In this document: piece by piece, positions 1 to 8,371 of the stretch | Position numbering within the stretch: the first letter of the stretch is position 1 | Layout of the letters: each line of letters opens with the position of its first letter | From: Lacibacter sp. H375 | GTDB lineage: Bacteria; Bacteroidota; Bacteroidia; Chitinophagales; Chitinophagaceae | Direction: 5' to 3' | DNA: 64,000 nucleotides | Assembly: GCF_037892425.1 (NCBI RefSeq) | Contig: NZ_JBBKTT010000001.1 | Coordinates: 4,650,001 to 4,714,000 of the forward strand | Notes under the pieces: generated by a model | Told to the model about the DNA's origin: nothing | The model's input: the letters and a program-made list of their open reading frames with translations, nothing else | The model's database searches: none | Translations under genes and position numbers: made by a program

Positions 1-3000
1 TGTACAGGTTCAATTACAAAAACAAATTTCATCAGGGTTCAGAAACCTATTGTATCAATCGTTGGAATGCCAACAGGTGGTTGTTTCCCGTATATCTTTA
101 GTCCTATTCCCTCTGTAATATCAGCCGACTCTGTTGCAACTTGGTTGTGGGATTTTGGCGATGGCGGTACATCAACACAGCAATTCCCAAGTCATACTTA
201 TCCGGGTCAAGGCAGTTACACCATTCGCCTAACTGTAACAACAAGAAGAGGCTGTACTGAAACGATCACTTATGTTGACGGTGTAAAGACGGGAACAAAG
301 CCAACAGCCAATTTTTCTGCTTTACCGCTTATAAGTTGTGCAGGACAGCCCATCAATTTTACTGATCTTAGCACCGGTATGCCTGATGCCTGGCGGTGGG
401 ATTTTGGCGATAATAAAACAAGTACCAATCAAAATCCAACTCATGCTTATGACACAGCAGGCTTCATCACTGTGCGATTGATTGCTTTTAAAAATGGTTG
501 CCCTGATTCTGTAACTAAAACAAGTTACCTGCAAATACTTCCACCTGTTTCCAAATTTGGAATAGTGTATGATTGTAACACCACATCTACTGTTGCGTTT
601 TCTGACAGTTCAGTAGGAGCAGTAACACGTCTCTGGAGTTTCGGGGACGGTAATACATCAACAGCAATTAACCCAACTTATACTTATGCTGCACCCGGCG
701 TGTACACTGTTACATTAAGTGTTTCCAACGGAAGTTGTACCGATACATCGCAACGGGTAGTTAATTTTCTGAACTTCAATCCAACGATTGTAACAGATCA
801 GAACGCAAAATGTAAATTCCAATCATTTAGTTTTTCTGCAGGCAATGTAACACCGGCTAACATCACATCATGGTCGTGGGACCTAGGTGATGGAACAACA
901 AGCAACTCAGCATCCTTCAATCATTTCTACACTGCTGTAGGTAGTTACACAGTTAAACTTGTTATTACGGATATAAACGGTTGTAAAGACAGCACAACAA
1001 AAGTGTTGAATGTGTATGGAGCAACTCCATCCTTCACAGCACTTCCAAATCCGCAATGCGTAGGTCAATCAGTAACGTTTACAAGTACGTCTGTGACCGA
1101 CGGAATACATCCCATCACAAATTACTTATGGAAATTTGGCGACGGCAACAGTTTGAATGGGAACAATGCAACAGTGCAACACAGTTTTACTACAGCATCA
1201 ACTTATTTTCCAAAGCTGATTGTAACAGATTCTTATGGTTGTACCGACAGTACCTTAACAAGTACAATACTCGACATCTTTGAATCGAAACTTGGTTTTT
1301 ACGCTGTTGATTCGTTGTCGTGTCCCAATGGCAATGTTCAATTTGTAAATACTTCAACCGGTAGCAACTTAAGTTACACCTGGGATTTTGGTGATGGTAA
1401 TACCTCAACTGCTGCAAATCCTGCACATAGTTATGCCGCAACAGGTACCTATACGGTAAAGCTGATAGGACGTGAAGCAATCGGTTGTGTCGATTCCGTT
1501 ATCAAAACAAATTATATTACTGTTGACGTTCCTCAAGCAAACTTCATTGCAAGCGATACATTCACAATTTGTCCTCCACTCCAAGTGCAGTTTACGAACA
1601 CATCAACATTTTATAAAACAGCTCTCTGGGATTTTGGTGATGGCAATACATCAACTGCAGCAAATCCATCTTACTCTTACGCTATACCCAATGATTACAT
1701 TGTAACATTAACAGTAACTTCAGCAGGTGGTTGTACAAGTACAAAGCAAATGACCATTCGTGTATTATCAAATACAATTGGTAACCTGAGTTACAATCCA
1801 ATAACAGGTTGTTTCCCGATGCAGGTAAATTTTGCTGTTACCGCAAATAATAATGTAAAATATTTATGGGATTTTGGTGATGGCAATACACTGTTTACAA
1901 CCGATTCAACTGTCGGTTTCAATTACCAATATCCCGGCTTTTATGTTCCGAAAGTAATTCTGCAGGACACACAGGGTTGTTTAACACCATTGATCGGTAC
2001 TGACACCATAAAGATATTCGGATCGAAACCTGATTTTGGTTTTGACAAAAAAGTTTTGTGCGATAATGGTACTGTTCAGTTCCGTGATTCATCTGTTACA
2101 GCAGACATTGTCAGCAGCTATGTATGGAATTTTGGTGATGGAAATACAAGTGGCTTGCGTAACCCATCGCATGGATATACAAACACAGGTGTGTATGATG
2201 TAACACTCACGATCAACACTGTAAATGGTTGCAGTAACAGCATTACCAAACCTCAACTGATAAAGGTTGTACCAACCCCGCAATTGAGTATCACTGGAAC
2301 TACTGTTTATTGTAGCCCCGCAACTGTCAATCTAAACGGCAATCTCATTAATCCTGATACATCATCTATACAATGGACCTGGAAAGTTGATAACCGAATT
2401 GTGAACACAAAGAATCTTTCAAGCTTCTCTATTCCTGCTGCAGGAACCTATACAGCATGGCTCATTGCAACAAACAGCAGTGGCTGTACAGACAGTACAT
2501 CAACAACCATCACCGTTAATCAAACGCCAACCATCGATGCAGGTAAAGACACCACTGTTTGTATTGGCAGCAGCTTTGTGTTAACACCATCCGGTGCAAC
2601 ATCTTATTTATGGTCTCCCGGAACTGATCTGAATTGTACCAATTGTACCAATCCTGTTTCTACTCCGCAAAATAATATCCGTTATTATGTAACTGGCACT
2701 TCCGCTGGTTGCAGTACCACCGATTCTGTTTTCATTCGTGTGAAAAAACCATTTGCCGTTACCGTTAGTGCAAATGATACATTGTGTTTAGGTGAAAGCA
2801 TTCGCCTGCAGGCAAGCGGCGCAGAATTATATAACTGGTCACCTGCAACAGGTTTAAGCAGCAGTACCGTAAACAATCCTTTGGCAACACCAACGACAAC
2901 TACCACTTATACTGTAATTGGTTCCGACAGTAGTGGCTGCTTTACGGATACAAAATCTGTTACTGTTTATGTCTACAACTATCCAACCATCAATGCAGGT

Positions 3001-3513
3001 AACGATACAGTGATCATGGCAGGAACAACAGCACAATTATTGGCAATAGGTTCACCGGATGTCATTTCGTACAGCTGGTCACCTTCAAGCACTCTGACTT
3101 GTACAACTTGTACAAACCCGGTTGCAAATCCAAAAAACAATACAACATACAAAGTTGAAGTAAGCAATATTGCAGGTTGTACATCCTTTGATGAAGTAAC
3201 TGTTCTGGTTGGATGTTTAGCAGGTCGTATTTACATTCCGAATGCTTTCACACCAAATAATGATGGAAAGAATGATCGCTTCTTTGTGATTGGTGATGGT
3301 GTTGACAAGATCAAACGCATCATTGTGTACGACCGTTGGGGTAAGCCAGTCTATTCAAAAGAAAACATACAGGGTAATAATCCTGCGTTTGGTTGGGATG
3401 GAATGCTCAATGGTTATGAACAACAACCGGGCATGTACAGCTATATTGCAGAAGTGGTTTGTGGTGATGGTGCTGTATTTAAAATGCAGGGAACCATTAC
3501 ACTCATTCGATAA
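1..3513 (+). CDS. PKD-repeat secreted protein with T9SS type B C-terminal domain (5' partial)
   Basis: The frame is open from base 1, so the N-terminus and signal peptide lie outside the window; 1170 codons are visible. Nine PKD domains are marked by the motif W-x-F/L-G-D-G/N-x-x-S/T, spaced roughly 80-90 residues between about 150 and 2150, followed by a degenerate tenth (WTWKVDN near 2380). Three beta-sandwich modules, the first and third with a C-x-x-C pair, follow (about 2535-3210). The last ~90 residues, beginning IYIPNAFTPNNDGKND, are the gliding-motility-associated C-terminal (CHU_C) domain, the type B sorting signal for the type IX secretion system. PKD arrays are usually extended surface or secreted stalks in adhesins and enzymes; no catalytic domain is visible in this part. 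The protein is presumably exported by Sec and then T9SS to the cell surface. Domain class is certain; the biological role is unknown. Confidence 0.93.
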   Translation, partial: CTGSITKTNFIRVQKPIVSIVGMPTGGCFPYIFSPIPSVISADSVATWLWDFGDGGTSTQQFPSHTYPGQGSYTIRLTVTTRRGCTETITYVDGVKTGTKPTANFSALPLISCAGQPINFTDLSTGMPDAWRWDFGDNKTSTNQNPTHAYDTAGFITVRLIAFKNGCPDSVTKTSYLQILPPVSKFGIVYDCNTTSTVAFSDSSVGAVTRLWSFGDGNTSTAINPTYTYAAPGVYTVTLSVSNGSCTDTSQRVVNFLNFNPTIVTDQNAKCKFQSFSFSAGNVTPANITSWSWDLGDGTTSNSASFNHFYTAVGSYTVKLVITDINGCKDSTTKVLNVYGATPSFTALPNPQCVGQSVTFTSTSVTDGIHPITNYLWKFGDGNSLNGNNATVQHSFTTASTYFPKLIVTDSYGCTDSTLTSTILDIFESKLGFYAVDSLSCPNGNVQFVNTSTGSNLSYTWDFGDGNTSTAANPAHSYAATGTYTVKLIGREAIGCVDSVIKTNYITVDVPQANFIASDTFTICPPLQVQFTNTSTFYKTALWDFGDGNTSTAANPSYSYAIPNDYIVTLTVTSAGGCTSTKQMTIRVLSNTIGNLSYNPITGCFPMQVNFAVTANNNVKYLWDFGDGNTLFTTDSTVGFNYQYPGFYVPKVILQDTQGCLTPLIGTDTIKIFGSKPDFGFDKKVLCDNGTVQFRDSSVTADIVSSYVWNFGDGNTSGLRNPSHGYTNTGVYDVTLTINTVNGCSNSITKPQLIKVVPTPQLSITGTTVYCSPATVNLNGNLINPDTSSIQWTWKVDNRIVNTKNLSSFSIPAAGTYTAWLIATNSSGCTDSTSTTITVNQTPTIDAGKDTTVCIGSSFVLTPSGATSYLWSPGTDLNCTNCTNPVSTPQNNIRYYVTGTSAGCSTTDSVFIRVKKPFAVTVSANDTLCLGESIRLQASGAELYNWSPATGLSSSTVNNPLATPTTTTTYTVIGSDSSGCFTDTKSVTVYVYNYPTINAGNDTVIMAGTTAQLLAIGSPDVISYSWSPSSTLTCTTCTNPVANPKNNTTYKVEVSNIAGCTSFDEVTVLVGCLAGRIYIPNAFTPNNDGKNDRFFVIGDGVDKIKRIIVYDRWGKPVYSKENIQGNNPAFGWDGMLNGYEQQPGMYSYIAEVVCGDGAVFKMQGTITLIR

Positions 3514-3615
3514 TATTTTTTTTTGATAAATTATATTGATAGTTGTGGTTAACACAGCTATTTTTTTATTGCATAAGAAGAACGAAAACTCTAATTTGGA
3601 GGAAAGCAAAAAAGC

Positions 3616-4938
3616 ATGAAAAGCAAATGGTTTGTTGCAGCAACATTTTTACTTCTGTTAAATAATTATTCTGCTGCACAGCAAAAACCGAATATCATTT
3701 ACATTATGACAGATGATCTGGGTTATGCAGATCTCAGTTGTTATGGACGCAAGGATTATCAAACTCCACATCTCGATAAACTTGCTGCACAGGGAATGAA
3801 GTTTACACAAGCTTATGCAGCGGCTCCTGTTTGCACGCCCACCCGCACAGCATTTATGACAGGTCGTTATCCTGCACGCACTTCTATTGGTTTGCTGGAA
3901 CCCTGGGTGCCTTCAACACGTGACAACAGCATTGGTTTAAACGCAGCAGATCATTCAGTGGCGGCATTGGTAAAAAAAGCTGGTTATGAAACAGCACTCA
4001 TTGGTAAATGGCATTTGGGTGTTGGGCCATCTTTTTCTCCGCTTGATAATGGGTTTGATTATTTCTACGGCATCTACACGGGTGCAGCTGATTATATTTC
4101 GCACAAAGGCGATGGAGGAAAAAATGATCTATACGAGAACAGAACTCCTGTTTATACAAAAGGATATACAACTGAATTACTTGGCGCAAAAACAATTTCA
4201 TTCTTAAAACAATCGCACAATAAACCATTCTTTCTAAGTCTGCAGTTTACGGCGCCGCATTGGCCATGGCAGGGACCAAACGATCCTGCGTTGCCTGATA
4301 CCGTTCCCATGAGTGCAAAACTTATGCAATCAATGGGAACGCCTGAAGTATATAAAGCGATGATGAAAAGTTTGGATGACCAGGTTGGAGTAATCATGAA
4401 AACATTGGAAGAAACAGGATTATCTACAAATACAATTGTGATCTTCACCAGTGATAACGGTGGTGAAAAATTTTCTGATATGGGACCCTATGCAAAAATG
4501 AAAATGACTGTATGGGAAGGTGGTGTGCGGGTTCCTGCATTTGTGCGCTGGCCCGGAAAAATTAAAGCGAATACTGTATCGCATCAACAGGTGATCACCA
4601 TGGATTGGACAGCGACCATTCTTGCTGCTGCCGGTGCAAAAGCAAATGAAAAATATACACTTGATGGTATTGATCTTCTTCCGTTTCTTACAGGAAAGCA
4701 ACAAGTGTTACCAAGAACATTTTACTGGCGCATCTTTCAACGTCGCAACCAACACGCCATACTTGATCATAATTGGAAATACATTGTTGATGAAACCGGT
4801 GAACATCTGTTTGATCTGTCGGTTGATGAAGGAGAACGCAACAATCTTGTTACAACCAAACCTGTAAAAGCAGAAGAGCTAAAGAAAAAATATAAAAGTT
4901 GGGAGCAATCGGTGTTAACTCCGCTACCATTGCAATGA
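3616..4938 (+). CDS. Secreted sulfatase (arylsulfatase family, Cys-type)
   Basis: A 440-residue alkaline-phosphatase-superfamily sulfatase that hydrolyses sulfate esters. An N-terminal signal peptide (about residues 1-21, ending SAAQQ) places it in the periplasm or outside. The metal-binding motif MTDDLGYADL (residues 31-40) and the formylglycine motif C73-T-P-T-R77 followed by GRYPAR are intact, as is the second sulfatase signature around GKWHLG. Cys73 would need conversion to formylglycine by an anaerobic-type or FGE maturase; none is encoded nearby. Length is usual for the compact arylsulfatase A/PARS-like group. The ATG at 3616 follows a purine-rich GGAGGAAAG stretch and directly precedes the signal peptide. 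It stands alone between the PKD protein (102 bp upstream) and a mostly non-coding interval. Substrate cannot be told; polysaccharide desulfation is an inference. Confidence 0.93.
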   Translation: MKSKWFVAATFLLLLNNYSAAQQKPNIIYIMTDDLGYADLSCYGRKDYQTPHLDKLAAQGMKFTQAYAAAPVCTPTRTAFMTGRYPARTSIGLLEPWVPSTRDNSIGLNAADHSVAALVKKAGYETALIGKWHLGVGPSFSPLDNGFDYFYGIYTGAADYISHKGDGGKNDLYENRTPVYTKGYTTELLGAKTISFLKQSHNKPFFLSLQFTAPHWPWQGPNDPALPDTVPMSAKLMQSMGTPEVYKAMMKSLDDQVGVIMKTLEETGLSTNTIVIFTSDNGGEKFSDMGPYAKMKMTVWEGGVRVPAFVRWPGKIKANTVSHQQVITMDWTATILAAAGAKANEKYTLDGIDLLPFLTGKQQVLPRTFYWRIFQRRNQHAILDHNWKYIVDETGEHLFDLSVDEGERNNLVTTKPVKAEELKKKYKSWEQSVLTPLPLQ

Positions 4939-5028
4939 TTTTTTTTCAGTTGGTGAAAACTCATAACCGAAGGACGCTTCTTTCATTTGTATACCAACAA
5001 TGGTAAAAAACTCGGCAGCAAATAAAGT

Positions 5029-5280
5029 TTAACTGAGCCATTGATAAAATAATGAGAATACAATTGTCCCCATTGCTATAACATAAGAACCATTACATAT
5101 TTTCTTTTCTGCTTGAAATTCTTTTTCGACAGATTCGCCATATAAAAACAGATATTCTATTGGTTGCATATGAGCTGGGGCAAATCCCTTAAATCTTTTG
5201 TGCTTCAAGTCAAGATGCATATGTGTTCCAATCTTAACCAAAAGCGAAACGATAATTGTTAGTTTTAGTACTATCTCCAT
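5029..5280 (-). CDS. Small putative membrane protein, unknown
   Basis: An 83-residue ORF with a hydrophobic N-terminal segment (VLKLTIIVSLLVKIG), a polar middle and a hydrophobic C-terminal segment (YVIAMGTIVFSLFY). This is a two-helix pattern expected of a real small membrane protein rather than a chance ORF. It lies in a 622-bp gap between the sulfatase and ilvE with no competing gene. The AT-rich upstream sequence includes TATATTTCG, one base from the Bacteroidota -7 consensus. I recognise no family. It could be spurious; confidence is moderate. Confidence 0.45.
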   Translation of the reverse strand: MEIVLKLTIIVSLLVKIGTHMHLDLKHKRFKGFAPAHMQPIEYLFLYGESVEKEFQAEKKICNGSYVIAMGTIVFSLFYQWLS

Positions 5281-5507
5281 TACATTGTTCTACTTTTCAC
5301 GTTTACGAAATATATTGCAATTTCAGTTTACGGTATTGTATAAAATATGATCAAACGATTGCACAAAAAGAATCAACAGAATGCAAGCTGAAAAATACGG
5401 ATACAACCAGTACGCCGTTGATACACTTCTTTTAATTAAACATATTTTTTTAATGAACTAAAGCTAAACTTGTTTCTTGATTTTAAAATTCATGTTATAG
5501 CACGATG
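5281..5507. other. AT-rich intergenic region
   Basis: About 230 bp of AT-rich sequence between the small membrane ORF and the ilvE terminator. No ORF of usable length, RNA gene or recognisable repeat was seen apart from a possible minus-strand promoter box (TATATTTC, near 5310) for the small ORF. Confidence 0.5.
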
Positions 5508-5540
5508 TAAAATAAAAAAGCGGCTCTTCTCAAAGCCGCT
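5508..5540 (-). terminator. Rho-independent terminator of ilvE
   Basis: Stem AGCGGCT (5519-5525) pairs with AGCCGCT (5534-5540) around an 8-nt loop. Read on the minus strand it is followed by a TTTTTTATTTT tract. It lies 20 bp past the ilvE stop. Confidence 0.9.
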
Positions 5541-5560
5541 CTACTGTTTTCATTGCAGGT

Positions 5561-6613
5561 TTATATTTTGAATAACCATTCGTGTATGTCTGCTGCTCTT
5601 CCTTCACGGATATCTGTTAAACGACGTTTCACTTCAGGAGAGATCGTCCATTTATCTGTATCAAACTTCATTACATTGTCTTTGTAACACAATTCTTTGA
5701 TCATAGAAATAGTTGCTGCGGTACCTGTACCAAACACTTCTTTTAATGTGCCGTTGTTGTAAGCATCCACTACTTCATGAATACTGATGGGCCTTTCTTC
5801 AACAGTTAAACCCATGTCTTTCAGAATTGCGATCACACTGTCTCTTGTAACACCGGCTAGAATGGTGCCTTCATCAAGATTTGGAGTAATGGCTGTATTA
5901 CCAATGATCACAAAACCATTCATCATACCAAATTCCTGCAGGTATTTGTGTTCAACAGCATCGGTCCACAATACCTGGTCGTATCCTTTTTTCTTTGCTT
6001 CATTTGTTGGGTACATCGATGAACCATAGTTACCGGCTGCTTTTGCAAAGCCAACACCACCGGGTACTGCACGAACAAATTGTTCTTCCACATAGATCTT
6101 CATCGGCACTGCATAGTAAGGACCGGTTGGACAAAGAATGATCACGAACTTATACTTATCACTCGGCTTCACACCAATTACATCATCATTTGCAAACATG
6201 AATGGACGGATGTACAATGAATGATCTTTCTTCATCGGTATCCAATCCTTATCCACTTCAATGAGCTTACGCATGCCTTCTATAAAAATTTCTTCGGGCA
6301 CAGCAGGCATCTGCATACGTTCTGCTGATTTATTGAAACGATTATAATTATCGTACGGACGGAAAATATAAGCTTCACCATTTTCATGACGAAAAGCTTT
6401 GATTCCTTCGAAAATACTTTGACCGTAATGCATGGCTGCATTAGCAGGAGAAATGGTAATCGGCTGATAAGGTTTGATCTCTACATTCTTCCACTCACCA
6501 TCTTCATAATCGGCAACCAGCATATGATCAGTAAAATGTTTACCAAAAGGAACATTACCCAGATCGAGGCTGCTCAGTTTACTTGTTTCAGATTTTGTAA
6601 TTAATATTTCCAT
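5561..6613 (-). CDS. ilvE: Branched-chain amino acid aminotransferase
   Basis: A PLP-dependent fold-type IV aminotransferase interconverting Val, Leu and Ile with their 2-oxoacids using 2-oxoglutarate/glutamate; cytosolic. The 350-residue length and the motifs HYGQSIFEGIKAFR, YIRPFMFA, and GFAKAAGNYGSS with the likely Schiff-base Lys191 mark the longer (BCAT1/2-like) subgroup. EVFGTGTAA near the C-terminus is the usual cofactor-phosphate-binding segment. The start is taken at ATG 6613 (MEILITK), because the upstream four-codon extension is not conserved-looking. It is divergent from the gene at 6691 and is ended by a strong hairpin. No other branched-chain biosynthesis genes are adjacent, so it is a stand-alone unit here. 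Confidence 0.95.
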   Translation of the reverse strand: MEILITKSETSKLSSLDLGNVPFGKHFTDHMLVADYEDGEWKNVEIKPYQPITISPANAAMHYGQSIFEGIKAFRHENGEAYIFRPYDNYNRFNKSAERMQMPAVPEEIFIEGMRKLIEVDKDWIPMKKDHSLYIRPFMFANDDVIGVKPSDKYKFVIILCPTGPYYAVPMKIYVEEQFVRAVPGGVGFAKAAGNYGSSMYPTNEAKKKGYDQVLWTDAVEHKYLQEFGMMNGFVIIGNTAITPNLDEGTILAGVTRDSVIAILKDMGLTVEERPISIHEVVDAYNNGTLKEVFGTGTAATISMIKELCYKDNVMKFDTDKWTISPEVKRRLTDIREGRAADIHEWLFKI

Positions 6614-6632
6614 AGCACCAATCATAACTCGT

Positions 6633-6640
6633 TATTTTTG
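6633..6640 (+). promoter_or_regulatory. Putative -7 box (TATTTTTG) for the HolD-like gene
   Basis: Exact match to the Bacteroidota consensus TAnnTTTG. A transcript would begin a few bases downstream, near 6645, which excludes the in-frame GTG/ATG at 6640/6643 and supports ATG 6691 as the start. No clear -33 TTTG was found. Confidence 0.5.
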
Positions 6641-6690
6641 TGATGCAAAGAAACGAAAAAAATAAACAAGGGTTTTACTGCTTATCAACT

Positions 6691-7227
6691 ATGTCGTTTG
6701 AAAACATTCAACTTACTGACGATCAATTAGCCGAACTCTACGGCAAACAACTCGTAATTGTTGAAAAAGGAGACAATACAATAAAACCTGAAACCAAAAC
6801 AGCCAAACCTGCTGTGGCCGCTGAGCCAGTTGCAACAACGGCTGCTTTGCAAGGCATTACAGGTAAAAACAAAAAGCAGTTTGTGTGGCTGGTTGAAGAA
6901 CATTATTTCCCTTATCTCAATGATGCCGACTTCCAATTCCTGGGCGATGTATTGACCGCCTGCAAAATGAATATGGAAGATATTGCCTTGGTGAATGTGG
7001 CCAATAACCGTAACCATTTCGATGAACTGGTGCAACAATTGCGGCCAAAGTTCATCATTGCGTCGGGTGTGCAGGTTGATGCCTTGCCCATTCAATCAGC
7101 CGATTATCGTGTGCAGGAACAACAGGGTTATTTGTTATGTTGCACTGAAACATTGGAAGCCATTCGTACCGATAAAAGCAAAAAATCAAAACTATGGCTG
7201 GCATTGAAACAAATGCTGGGCCTTTAA
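6691..7227 (+). CDS. Hypothetical protein, possible DNA polymerase III psi (HolD)-like
   Basis: A 178-residue cytosolic protein beginning MSFENIQLTDDQ, with an Ala/Thr/Pro-rich linker (about 31-55) and a compact C-terminal domain of ~125 residues. That domain has the order: hydrophobic strand (FVWLVEE), FLGDVLTACKMNMEDIALVN, a strand after a short variable stretch (KFIIASGVQ), and a terminal helix LEAIRTDKSKKSKLWLALKQML. This order, with a C-terminal K-x-x-L-W helix, resembles the psi subunit that ties the clamp loader to SSB; the similarity is by eye only. It is 7 bp upstream of rdgB and probably co-transcribed. A lineage-specific protein of another function is equally possible; the gene itself is well supported. 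Confidence 0.7.
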   Translation: MSFENIQLTDDQLAELYGKQLVIVEKGDNTIKPETKTAKPAVAAEPVATTAALQGITGKNKKQFVWLVEEHYFPYLNDADFQFLGDVLTACKMNMEDIALVNVANNRNHFDELVQQLRPKFIIASGVQVDALPIQSADYRVQEQQGYLLCCTETLEAIRTDKSKKSKLWLALKQMLGL

Positions 7228-7234
7228 ACCTTTT

Positions 7235-7813
7235 ATGCAACAACTCATTTTCGCCAGCGGTAACAGGCACAAAGCCGAAGAAATTGAAGCCGCTCTTCCT
7301 GAAGGTTTCCGCATTCTCACCATGAAAGATGCAGGGGTTGATGAAGAAATTCCTGAGCCATTTGATACTCTTGAAGAAAATTCAAAACACAAAGCACAGT
7401 TCTTAGCAGAGCGTTTGCAACAGGATTGTTTTGCCGAAGACACGGGGCTTGAAGTGGAAGCGCTCAATGGTGAACCGGGCGTACGTTCGGCCCGTTATGC
7501 AGGCGAAAGAAAAGATTTTTCTGCCAATACTGATAAGCTTCTGGCTAAAATGCAGGGCAAGGAAAATCGCAAAGCCCGTTTCCGTACTGTTTTTTCGCTT
7601 ATCCTTGATGGTAAGCTTTACCAGTTTGAAGGAATCTGTAACGGCACGATTTTAGAAAATAAAGCAGGAACAGGGGGATTTGGATACGACCCTGTATTTT
7701 TACCCGACGGAAGCAGCAAAGCTTTCGCCGAAATGACGATGGAGGAAAAGAACAAATACAGTCACCGTAAAAAAGGGCTCGACCTGATGATCGATTTCCT
7801 CAAAAAAAGTTAA
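7235..7813 (+). CDS. rdgB: dITP/XTP pyrophosphatase (HAM1/RdgB family)
   Basis: Hydrolyses non-canonical purine NTPs (dITP, XTP) to the monophosphate and pyrophosphate, preventing their incorporation into DNA or RNA; cytosolic. At 192 residues it has the family length. Signature segments are all present: FASGNRHKAEEI (nucleotide loop), TLEENS with the acidic residue, FAEDTGLEVEAL (metal site), GVRSARYAGE, GFGYDPVF near residue 146 and SHRKKGL at the C-terminus. It starts 7 bp after the HolD-like gene and is followed 12 bp later by the ECF sigma gene, suggesting one transcript of housekeeping and regulatory genes. Confidence 0.97.
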   Translation: MQQLIFASGNRHKAEEIEAALPEGFRILTMKDAGVDEEIPEPFDTLEENSKHKAQFLAERLQQDCFAEDTGLEVEALNGEPGVRSARYAGERKDFSANTDKLLAKMQGKENRKARFRTVFSLILDGKLYQFEGICNGTILENKAGTGGFGYDPVFLPDGSSKAFAEMTMEEKNKYSHRKKGLDLMIDFLKKS

Positions 7814-7825
7814 GGAGAAACCAAG

Positions 7826-8359
7826 ATGCAAAGCAACCAAATGATTCCTGATACCGACTTAATTAGTGGATGCATTTCCGGCGACCGTCGCATGCAGAAA
7901 GCTCTGTACGATAAATATGCCGGTAAAATGTACGCCGTTTGCCTCCGCTACATGGGCAATGCCGATGATGCACAGGATATATTACAGGAAGGATTTGTGA
8001 AGATCTTTAAAAACCTGGAACGTTTCAGAGGCGAAGGATCATTTGAAGGATGGGTACGACGCATTTTTGTAAATACCGCTATTGAACAGATCCGTAAAAA
8101 GAAAACAGACTTATCATTAACAGAGAAAGAAGAAAGTATTGAATACAAATCCGTTTCGGCGATTGAAAACATCAACGAAAAGGATTTGCTCAGGATCATT
8201 AAAGACTTATCACCCGGCTACAGAAGCGTGTTTAACCTTTATGTAGTGGAAGGATACAGTCACAAAGAAATAGGCGAACTGTTGGGCATCAGCGAAGGCA
8301 CCAGCAAATCGCAATTGGCAAGAGCAAGAATGATCTTGCAAGATAAAATTAAACGCTGA
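7826..8359 (+). CDS. ECF-type RNA polymerase sigma factor
   Basis: A 177-residue sigma-70 family protein with region 2 (LYDKYAGKMYAVCLRYM, DAQDILQEGFVKIFKNL, GWVRRIFVNTAI) and region 4 (SPGYRSVFNLYVVEGYSHKEIGELLGIS with helix-turn-helix), separated by a short linker, as in ECF sigma factors. It would direct RNA polymerase to a dedicated promoter set. It has one of the few genuine Shine-Dalgarno sequences in the window (AAGGAG, 8 nt before ATG). The next gene, 12 bp downstream, encodes a single-pass membrane protein with the layout of an anti-sigma factor. The signal that releases it is unknown. Confidence 0.95.
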   Translation: MQSNQMIPDTDLISGCISGDRRMQKALYDKYAGKMYAVCLRYMGNADDAQDILQEGFVKIFKNLERFRGEGSFEGWVRRIFVNTAIEQIRKKKTDLSLTEKEESIEYKSVSAIENINEKDLLRIIKDLSPGYRSVFNLYVVEGYSHKEIGELLGISEGTSKSQLARARMILQDKIKR

Positions 8360-8371
8360 GCTGAATAAATC

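Noticed and set aside
150-2150. Regularly spaced DNA repeats that might suggest a CRISPR-like array
   Set aside because: They are codons for the PKD WxFGDG motif in one long open frame, with a ~250-bp period.
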